Source: Leptospiraceae bacterium
GTDB lineage: Bacteria; Spirochaetota; Leptospiria; Leptospirales; Leptonemataceae
Assembly: GCA_020440935.1 (NCBI GenBank)
Contig: JAGRNC010000043.1
Span: forward strand, 1 to 11,578
DNA: 11,578 nt
Direction: 5' to 3'
Shown here: in pieces, positions 6,912-11,578 of the stretch
Position numbering within the stretch: position 1 is the stretch's first letter
Layout: the number at the start of each line of letters is the position of its first letter
Notes under the pieces: generated by a model
What the model saw: the letters and a program-made list of their open reading frames with translations, nothing else
What the model was told of the DNA's origin: nothing
Database searches by the model: none
Made by a program: the position numbers and the translations under genes

Positions 6912-8045
6912 GTGACCGGAGTGCAGAAAGTCTGGGGCGTGGCAAAGAAGAGTCCCAGTCCTTCCAGTGAATCCGATCCATCGGGTATTCCTCCGAAAGA
7001 GGAGCATCCCGTTTCTGTAATCATATCTTTTGGTATTTTGCTCTTTCTGGTCTTCGCTTTCAAACAATCCGTTCTGGATGCAAATAACATCCCGTCGGGT
7101 TCCATGATTCCCACTCTGAAGGTGGGCGACTATCTGTTCGTAAACCGGATGCGATACTCCTTTCGACTGCCTTTTCTGGGCACGGAAGTGATCCACATCG
7201 ACGAACCCCAGCGAGGGGACATTATTACCTTCATTCCTCGCGAAGAGCCAGACAAGAACTATGTAAAACGAGTCATCGGTATGCCCGGGGATCGCATTCG
7301 CATTCGCAATCTGAATCTATGCAATCCGGAAATCCCAGTAGAGCGAGTGGCGAATCCGGAATATACCTGCGATGAAACCGAGAACCTGGATCGCTACCGA
7401 TCGCCGGACATTGCATACGTGGAGTATCGTCCCGCAGACTCCGGTGAATGGAAACACTTTACCTATCGGGAACTGGGGCCCGAGGAGTCGCGAGCCATTC
7501 TCGAAGATTCCGATTCTACCTCTGTTCTGCATCCGGAAGTTGTGCCGGGTATACAGACCGATGTGCCTGTGGTATTGGAAGAAAACATCGAGGGCAAGAA
7601 GCATTATATAGTAGAAAGATATCATTACATGGGCGCAGACATTGCGCCTTCCATGTGCCCCGCCATTAGTACCACGGGTTGCGTGCTCGAACCAAATCGC
7701 TACTTCGTAATGGGTGATAATCGGGATGATAGCAAGGATTCGCGATTCACGGGAGTGGGTCCCATCGAACGAAGCACAATCCTGGGTAAAGCTTTGATCA
7801 TCTACTTTAGCATCGATTGGCGCGATCGCATCTGCCATGATTTTGATGCCAGCATGGCCGGCGGGATTGGAATCCACGCATTTAAACTAAAAGATTTTAC
7901 AGTGGATGATCAAATTGCCCATTGTTCGCCGATTGATCGAATGCAGGATGCGGAGACTCTCTGGCAATACCTGGTGCGTACTGTTTTATATCGAATCCCC
8001 CGAATGGATGTGCGTTGGAGTCGTCTGGGTCAGATACTTCATTGA
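6912..8045 (+). CDS. lepB: Signal peptidase I
   Basis: This membrane-bound serine protease removes signal peptides from exported proteins on the periplasmic side. It is 377 residues with one N-terminal transmembrane helix (about 34-50); Escherichia coli LepB has two. Catalytic Ser64 is in IPSGSMIPTLKVGD and the general-base Lys119 in YVKRVIGMPGD. The last conserved box is MGDNRDDSKDSRF (267-279). A long insertion (about 130-255) separates the Lys box from the last box, and four Cys in it (137, 153, 249, 257) could form disulphides, as in other periplasmic LepB domains. A second extra segment of about 60 residues follows the last box before the family-like end (VRWSRLGQI). The start is uncertain: a stop at 6906 limits it, GTG at 6912 is the first candidate, and further GTGs follow; none has a strong ribosome binding site. 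Confidence 0.93.
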   Translation: MTGVQKVWGVAKKSPSPSSESDPSGIPPKEEHPVSVIISFGILLFLVFAFKQSVLDANNIPSGSMIPTLKVGDYLFVNRMRYSFRLPFLGTEVIHIDEPQRGDIITFIPREEPDKNYVKRVIGMPGDRIRIRNLNLCNPEIPVERVANPEYTCDETENLDRYRSPDIAYVEYRPADSGEWKHFTYRELGPEESRAILEDSDSTSVLHPEVVPGIQTDVPVVLEENIEGKKHYIVERYHYMGADIAPSMCPAISTTGCVLEPNRYFVMGDNRDDSKDSRFTGVGPIERSTILGKALIIYFSIDWRDRICHDFDASMAGGIGIHAFKLKDFTVDDQIAHCSPIDRMQDAETLWQYLVRTVLYRIPRMDVRWSRLGQILH

Positions 8046-8309
8046 TGGATGATGTCCGGGCCGGGAAGGTCGAAAGAGCAGGGTCTTTCCAATTCGTTTG
8101 CCTTCCACGGGAATAGCAGGAATCGGCCCCGCCTCCTGCACAGCCATAAATCGTCGCAGGGTCTGAAATGCCTCCCTGCGCGAAGCGGCCAGGCAGGCAA
8201 GGTTAGATTGGTTTGCGTAGGCCACATAAGAGCCTTCGCATGTACGTATAAATCGAATCTGTTGCATCCATTCACAGGAATCGGTAGTACATTGAGGTAG
8301 CTTTCCCAT
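7986..8309 (-). CDS. Possible small Cys-containing protein, overlapping the lepB 3' end
   Basis: This is a 107-residue frame on the strand opposite lepB. It fills the 269-bp space between lepB and the ATP synthase operon. Codon choice (CGA, ATT, GCC, CTG, GAA) resembles that of neighbouring genes, which is unusual for a chance frame and is the main support. The protein has four Cys (7, 12, 24, 39), no signal peptide and no family I recognise. Against it: the last 19 codons overlap lepB, the start is only 5 bp from the divergent atpZ-like start, and no good ribosome binding site precedes either ATG (8309, or in-frame 8267). If it is not a gene, this stretch is the leader of the atp operon. Confidence 0.4.
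   Translation of the reverse strand: MGKLPQCTTDSCEWMQQIRFIRTCEGSYVAYANQSNLACLAASRREAFQTLRRFMAVQEAGPIPAIPVEGKRIGKTLLFRPSRPGHHPSMKYLTQTTPTHIHSGDSI
8247..8252 (+). promoter_or_regulatory. Candidate -10 element for the ATP synthase operon
   Basis: TATAAA, five of six bases of the -10 consensus, lies about 62 bp before the first operon start. No good -35 hexamer is found 16-18 bp upstream. This is the best -10-like hexamer I noticed in the 8046-8314 gap, but it stands alone. Confidence 0.25.
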
Positions 8310-8314
8310 TTTTT

Positions 8315-8704
8315 ATGAGCCCGACTCGATCCAAAAAGCCCATGTTTGTATTTCCGCCGAACTTCGGAAGTTACCTGGCTGTTGTTTTTGAGTTTTTCGG
8401 TTTTCTGGGCCTGGGGGGCGTGGGCGGTTATGTAGCCCAGGAGTATTTATGGCCGGAGCATTCGGCCTGGATATTCCCGGTGGTTTTTCTTTCAATGTTT
8501 GGGCTCGGTTTGTGGTTTATGGTCCGGCAGGCAAAGCGAGTTGCTGAAAAGACCGAGTCCTCCGACTTTTCGACCAGGGATGCAATGCCCCCGACTCTGG
8601 ATCCAGATACTGTCAGCAAACAAATGCAAGCACTGGACGAGCGCTTCGCGCGCTTGCCGAATCGCCGACCGGGCCGCAAAGAGAGCGGAGCGGATGATTC
8701 CTGA
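8315..8704 (+). CDS. AtpZ-like ATP synthase-associated membrane protein
   Basis: This 129-residue protein opens the ATP synthase operon. It has two hydrophobic helices, about residues 19-40 and 52-71. The first is glycine-rich (GFLGLGGVGGY), and they are joined by a short loop and followed by a basic stretch (RQAKRVAEK) and a polar tail. This two-helix, glycine-rich layout and the position as first gene match the AtpZ family (ATPase gene 1). That family is linked to assembly of the c-ring or ion supply to it; the exact role here is inferred from position. A later in-frame ATG at 8342 would shorten the N-terminus by nine residues. Neither start has a well-spaced ribosome binding site; GAGG at 8294-8297 is too distant. 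The stop overlaps the next gene by 11 bp. Confidence 0.65.
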   Translation: MSPTRSKKPMFVFPPNFGSYLAVVFEFFGFLGLGGVGGYVAQEYLWPEHSAWIFPVVFLSMFGLGLWFMVRQAKRVAEKTESSDFSTRDAMPPTLDPDTVSKQMQALDERFARLPNRRPGRKESGADDS

Positions 8705-9173
8705 ACCGCGAATCAGATCTGCGGGACCGGTCGCCCGTAATGCTCCAGGCTACAGCGGTGACAAATCCCAAACACCAGAGAGCGGGTGGAAAGCAGCCTT
8801 CCGGAAGCATCGCTGGGCCATGGCTTTTCTTGCCTTATTTTGTATTCCAGGCTGGTATTTAAGTCTGGTTGTGGACCCGGACTTTCCTTCCAGAATGCGT
8901 TTTTATATCTTTCTTCTCTTATTTATAGGTGGTCCTCCGTTCCTCTGGGGCTGGCTTTTACTCAAGGACCGTTTCGCGCTGATTGGTACAATCCTGGTTC
9001 CGGCCGGCTTTGGTGCCCGAATCGTCATTCTTGCGCTCCTCTATTTTTCCTTCGATGATCCAGGGTTGCGTAATCGCGCCATGGTGGTTTTTCTAGTGGG
9101 GCTTGGAGCGTTCCTGGTTTTTGAAGTTGCCAGTGTCCTCCGGGTGGGAATTTATGGCCGCGGGCGGACATAA
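8694..9173 (+). CDS. AtpI-like four-helix membrane protein
   Basis: The frame is open from 8499 inside the previous gene, but that upstream part reads as non-coding. The ATG at 8694, preceded by GGAG at 8687 and overlapping the previous stop by 11 bp, gives a 159-residue protein likely to be translationally coupled. After a polar N-terminus of about 35 residues there are four hydrophobic segments (around 42-60, 70-92, 95-120 and 127-148). AtpI proteins, which occupy this place between atpZ and atpB in many F-type operons and help c-ring assembly, have the same size and four helices. The sequence itself is weakly conserved in that family, so the call rests on topology and position. The tail GIYGRGRT is basic. 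Confidence 0.6.
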   Translation: MIPEPRIRSAGPVARNAPGYSGDKSQTPESGWKAAFRKHRWAMAFLALFCIPGWYLSLVVDPDFPSRMRFYIFLLLFIGGPPFLWGWLLLKDRFALIGTILVPAGFGARIVILALLYFSFDDPGLRNRAMVVFLVGLGAFLVFEVASVLRVGIYGRGRT

Positions 9174-9249
9174 GCCCCATTGCCTTCGCTTGCTTTCACT
9201 TGACGCAAAGGCATTGTTCTTCCGAATGCCAGCAGGCTCTTCGGGAGTC

Positions 9250-9271
9250 GGATGGACGCCAGGCGCCATCC
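9250..9271 (+). other. Hairpin in the atpB leader
   Basis: GGATGG-A-CGC, a CAG loop and GCG-CCATCC fold into a nine-pair stem with one bulged A. It ends 26 nt before the atpB start in the 124-bp gap after the AtpI-like gene. No T-tract follows directly, so it is not a normal intrinsic terminator. It could mark a processing or stability site that lets atpB onward be expressed at a different level from the two accessory genes. Confidence 0.4.
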
Positions 9272-9297
9272 AGAACGCTTGAACTGGTTTTACAGGA

Positions 9298-10392
9298 ATG
9301 CCAAAACGAATCATTAGTTCCATCCTTCTGATCACCATGCTAACTGGCGGAGCTGTCTTCGCAGAAACGGAAGGCCACGATACCGGCGTCGAGCACGGTA
9401 CCGAGCACCATGGAGAAGAAAAGTTTGATCTGCAAAAGCTCCTCGTGCACCACCTGATGGATTCGGTGATTATCGAGTGGCAGCCCGGTGGCACCCGGGT
9501 ATATGAGGACGAGAATCCCGAGGCGTTCAACGCCAGCACCAGTTTCAAGCGCTATACCTTTCGCGATGAAGAAGGTCGGCTCTACAAATATGAGGGCGGC
9601 CTGCCCATGCACATCACCCGTCGGGTATCAATGATGTTCATAGTGGCCATTCTAATTCTGGCCATCTTTATCCCTGCCGCGCGCAAGATTGCATCCAATC
9701 CGCAGCGGGTTCAGGGTCGATTCGCGGGCGCGGTAGAAGCCATAATCAACTATCTGCGAAAGGATGTCGCCGAAGCGAATATGCACCATCCCACGCCCGG
9801 ATACATTGGCTACGTTATTACATCCTTTCTATTCATACTATTCTGCAACTTGCTCGGATTGTTCCCCCCATTCGGGGAGATGGTGCTCATGGCCAAGAAT
9901 CTGGTAATGGGTAATCCAATAGCGCATCATGCAGCCATCGGAGAAACCGAATCTGCGCTACTGATGATCTGGCCCGGTATTACAGTGACGGGCGATGTGG
10001 CGGTGACTGTCTCACTTGCTGCAATTACAACCATCCTGATCTATGTTGCTGGATTTCATTATCAGGGATACAAGTTCATCTGGCATTCGGTGCCGGCGGG
10101 GGTTCCCTTCTGGCTGTATCCGCTGCTTTGGCCCATCGAGTTCATTATCGGTCCCATCGCCAAAGGCTTCGCATTGACCATGCGACTTCTGGCAAACATG
10201 ACAGCCGGCCACGTTCTACTACTTGTTATCGCGGGATTCATTTTTCAGGTGCAAACCTGGTGGATGCCCATCATCTCAGTCAGCGGTATGACAGCTCTGT
10301 ATGTGCTGGAGCTTCTGGTGGCCGTGCTGCAGGCATTTATCTTTTCGTTGCTGTCGGCCATCTTTATTGGGCTGAGCATGCATCGCCACTAG
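9298..10392 (+). CDS. atpB: F-type ATP synthase subunit a, with N-terminal signal peptide and His-rich extension
   Basis: Subunit a forms the two half-channels through which ions reach the c-ring. This 364-residue protein is longer than the E. coli one (271). The extra part is at the N-terminus: a signal-like segment (MPKRIISSILLITMLTGGAVFA, probable cut after residue 22), then a polar His-rich stretch (GHDTGVEHGTEHHGEE) and a domain up to about residue 105. The membrane core follows. Essential Arg296 is in FALTMRLLANMTAGH and Gln345 in LELLVAVLQAFIF, at the positions of E. coli Arg210 and Gln252. FLFILFCNLLGLFPPF is the family block in an early helix. An in-frame stop at 9280 leaves ATG 9298 as the first start; the ribosome binding site is weak and close (AGGA). 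Similar exported extensions occur in some other bacterial lineages. Confidence 0.96.
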   Translation: MPKRIISSILLITMLTGGAVFAETEGHDTGVEHGTEHHGEEKFDLQKLLVHHLMDSVIIEWQPGGTRVYEDENPEAFNASTSFKRYTFRDEEGRLYKYEGGLPMHITRRVSMMFIVAILILAIFIPAARKIASNPQRVQGRFAGAVEAIINYLRKDVAEANMHHPTPGYIGYVITSFLFILFCNLLGLFPPFGEMVLMAKNLVMGNPIAHHAAIGETESALLMIWPGITVTGDVAVTVSLAAITTILIYVAGFHYQGYKFIWHSVPAGVPFWLYPLLWPIEFIIGPIAKGFALTMRLLANMTAGHVLLLVIAGFIFQVQTWWMPIISVSGMTALYVLELLVAVLQAFIFSLLSAIFIGLSMHRH

Positions 10393-10440
10393 GCATCAGG
10401 AACATCGCAATCAATTTTATAGGATTCTAAAAGGACAACT

Positions 10441-10445
10441 GGAGG
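10441..10445 (+). promoter_or_regulatory. Ribosome binding site of atpE
   Basis: GGAGG lies 5 nt before the ATG at 10451. It is much stronger than the sites of atpB or the two accessory genes, as expected for the subunit needed in the highest copy number. Confidence 0.75.
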
Positions 10446-10450
10446 ATAGA

Positions 10451-10741
10451 ATGATCAGCTTAGCATTTGTTGGAGTAGGGCTCGGAATTGGTCTCGTGAT
10501 CATCGGGGCTGGTATTGGTATCGGAAGAATTGGCGAAGGCGCCACACAGGGCATTAGCCGTCAGCCCGAGTCATCAGGTGCCATTACGGTAGCCATGATT
10601 ATTTCTGCCGCTTTGATCGAAGGTGCTGCACTTTTCGCGCTGGTAATCGGCTTTCAAATGAGTTCCAACCTTAACGGAACACTTCTGAAAGAACTGGGAC
10701 AACAGCAAAACACCACTATCATCGAAGAGCAGGGAAGATAA
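10451..10741 (+). CDS. atpE: F-type ATP synthase subunit c
   Basis: Subunit c forms the rotor ring that carries ions through the membrane. This is a 96-residue hairpin of two transmembrane helices: helix 1 with the glycine pattern GAGIGIGRIGEG (19-30), a cytosolic loop with the conserved RQPE (37-40), and helix 2 with ALIEGAALFALVIGF. The ion-binding carboxylate is Glu57. The residue after it is Gly, not the Ser of sodium-binding rings, and helix 1 lacks the sodium-site Gln, so proton coupling is predicted. The polar tail after about residue 70 is longer than usual (LLKELGQQQNTTIIEEQGR). The gene lies 58 bp after atpB and 27 bp before atpF. Confidence 0.96.
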   Translation: MISLAFVGVGLGIGLVIIGAGIGIGRIGEGATQGISRQPESSGAITVAMIISAALIEGAALFALVIGFQMSSNLNGTLLKELGQQQNTTIIEEQGR

Positions 10742-10756
10742 GGTTTAGGCAGGTAT

Positions 10757-10762
10757 AGGAGG
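10757..10762 (+). promoter_or_regulatory. Ribosome binding site of atpF
   Basis: AGGAGG lies 6 nt before the ATG at 10769, a near-ideal spacing. Confidence 0.75.
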
Positions 10763-10768
10763 ATCAGT

Positions 10769-11296
10769 ATGTTGGATTTCATCGCAGCACAGGGAGGCAT
10801 CTCATTACTTGAGGTAAATCCGGGTTTGGCGATCTGGACCACGGTAGTGTTTCTGCTGATCCTCTTCATTCTGCAGAAATTTGCCTGGAAGCCGATCACT
10901 TCTGCCCTGGACGAAAGGGCCAATAAAGTCCATGAAGATCTAGATAGAGCCGACCGCATTCGCAAGGATGCGGAGGCAAAACTAGAGGAATACATGGAGA
11001 AACTAAATGGCCTGAAAGAAGAAGGCCAGGAGATTGTTGCCGAGGCTCGGAAAGATGCCGAAGGACTTCGCAACGAAATCCTGGATTCTGCTCGAAAAGA
11101 AGCGGAACAAATCCGGGAAAGAAGTAGAAAAGAGATCGATCTGGCAATGGATGCGGCTCTGGATCAGTTGCACAAAGAGGTTACGACCCTATCTGTGCAG
11201 ATTGCATCGCAGGTGCTGGGCAAAGCGCTTTCGGAAAAGGAACATAAGGATCTCATCGAGCAATCTGTTCGTTCCATCCGAGGTCTACAGAACTAG
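10769..11296 (+). CDS. atpF: F-type ATP synthase subunit b
   Basis: Subunit b is the peripheral stalk that holds F1 still against the rotating ring. It is 175 residues, slightly longer than E. coli b (156). There is one N-terminal transmembrane helix (about 20-37, LAIWTTVVFLLILFILQ), then the family motif KFAWKPITSALDER and a long charged helix to about residue 150 that should form a dimeric coiled coil (DAEAKLEEYMEKLNGLKEEG, ARKEAEQIRERSRKEIDLA). The C-terminal part (VTTLSVQIASQVLGKALSEK) is the conserved delta-binding end. Only one b gene is visible, so the stalk is probably a homodimer. A 83-bp gap with two hairpins separates it from atpH. Confidence 0.95.
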   Translation: MLDFIAAQGGISLLEVNPGLAIWTTVVFLLILFILQKFAWKPITSALDERANKVHEDLDRADRIRKDAEAKLEEYMEKLNGLKEEGQEIVAEARKDAEGLRNEILDSARKEAEQIRERSRKEIDLAMDAALDQLHKEVTTLSVQIASQVLGKALSEKEHKDLIEQSVRSIRGLQN

Positions 11297-11297
11297 G

Positions 11298-11313
11298 CGG
11301 GCCTGCCGGCCCG
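11298..11313 (+). other. First hairpin in the atpF-atpH gap
   Basis: CGGGCC and GGCCCG pair in a six-bp GC-only stem around a TGCC loop, starting 2 nt after the atpF stop codon. With the element at 11320-11337 it makes a tandem pair. Confidence 0.5.
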
Positions 11314-11319
11314 TAAGGC

Positions 11320-11337
11320 TTTCCGGAGATTTCCGGA
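11320..11337 (+). repeat. Direct repeat TTTCCGGA, also a second hairpin, in the atpF-atpH gap
   Basis: TTTCCGGA occurs at 11320-11327 and again at 11330-11337. Because TCCGGA is self-complementary, the two copies can also pair with each other around a GATT loop. A run of five T follows at 11346-11350, eight nt after the stem, which is too far for a standard intrinsic terminator. It could act as a partial terminator or processing site within the operon. Confidence 0.45.
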
Positions 11338-11379
11338 CGCAAAACTTTTTAAGGCGCTCCATGCGCACAAAGGTCTTTC

Positions 11380-11578
11380 ATGAGTGAAGAGAAAATAGGA
11401 AACCTGTACGCAGAGGCTCTTCTGGATCTGGCTGGCGATAAGGCAGTAGATGTGGAAGATGAGCTCCAATCGGTAAACAAGGCCCTGCATCAGGAACCCA
11501 TGGTCTGGAAATTCTTTGCTGCTCCGGTCATCGAAGACGGGCAGAAGCTGGAACTTTTGAAGAAAGTTCTAAAAGGGA
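11380..11578 (+). CDS. atpH: F-type ATP synthase subunit delta, N-terminal part (3' end outside the window)
   Basis: This frame begins at an ATG with AAAGGT about 6 nt upstream and runs off the right edge after 66 codons. The N-terminus, MSEEKIGNLYAEALLDLAGD, matches the delta pattern in which a Tyr-Ala-Xaa-Ala-Leu helix opens the domain that caps the F1 head. The following stretch (DVEDELQSVNKAL, then MVWKFFAAPVIEDGQKLELL) has the spacing of the family, where a short loop before the Pro is followed by a Lys-containing helix. Delta links the b stalk to the top of F1. Its place after atpB, atpE and atpF is the usual order, and atpA, atpG, atpD and atpC would be expected to follow. Confidence 0.9.
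   Translation, partial: MSEEKIGNLYAEALLDLAGDKAVDVEDELQSVNKALHQEPMVWKFFAAPVIEDGQKLELLKKVLKG

Noticed and set aside
8499..8693. Upstream 65-codon extension of the AtpI-like protein
   Set aside because: It lies wholly inside the atpZ-like gene, and its sequence is Cys/Trp/Arg-rich in the manner of an out-of-frame reading. The ATG at 8694 has a ribosome binding site and an 11-bp overlap typical of coupled genes.
9200..9228. TTGACG as a -35 element for a separate atpB promoter
   Set aside because: The matching -10 position at a 17-bp spacing reads CGAATG, which is too far from consensus.
1..11578. tRNA, rRNA, CRISPR array, transposase or phage genes
   Set aside because: I looked for clover-leaf ends, regular spaced repeats and transposase-like frames and found none; the gaps between genes are short.

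Overview
The window is about 11.6 kb of dense bacterial DNA with moderate GC and a Gram-negative secretion profile: several signal peptides, one lipobox lipoprotein and a type I signal peptidase. It carries the 5' half of a canonical F-type ATP synthase operon. AtpB has an N-terminal signal peptide and a His-rich periplasmic extension, and several exported proteins are unlike anything with a gene name. I infer a leptospiral spirochaete of the Leptonema/Turneriella kind, because Leptospirales use F-type ATPases while many other spirochaetes use V-type. No rRNA or clade marker is present, so this assignment is tentative.

Layout, left to right. (1) 1-593 (+) is the C-terminal part of a cyclic-di-GMP phosphodiesterase EAL domain, cut by the window edge. 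It converges on (2) a small LCCL-domain lipoprotein (765-1127, -), with a strong hairpin between them at 734-757. (3) A DJ-1/PfpI-family protein (1199-1786, -) and (4) a secreted protein of unknown function (1888-2454, -) complete a leftward cluster. (5) A four-helix membrane protein of unknown function (2698-3603, +) ends in a 4-bp stop-codon overlap with (6) an exported helical protein (3600-4358, -). (7) Divergent from that, with only 25 bp between start codons, is a large exported protein (4384-6879, +). It has TPR-like helices followed by what looks like a degenerate CHAT (caspase-like) domain. (8) lepB (6912-8045, +) follows after 32 bp. (9) A possible small Cys-containing gene (7986-8309, -) overlaps the end of lepB. 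(10) From 8315 to the end of the window runs the ATP synthase operon: atpZ-like, atpI-like, atpB, atpE, atpF and atpH (cut by the window edge).

The ATP synthase genes build the membrane Fo sector (a, c, b), the start of the delta stalk subunit, and two accessory membrane proteins implicated in assembly. The subunit c sequence predicts proton coupling. LepB would process the exported proteins nearby, apart from the lipoprotein, which uses signal peptidase II; AtpB itself appears to need a signal peptidase cut. No tRNA, rRNA, CRISPR array, insertion sequence or phage gene was seen. The most interesting items are the exported TPR/degenerate-CHAT protein, the minimal bacterial LCCL lipoprotein, hairpins in two atp intergenic gaps, and a perfect inverted repeat just upstream of the DJ-1/PfpI gene.
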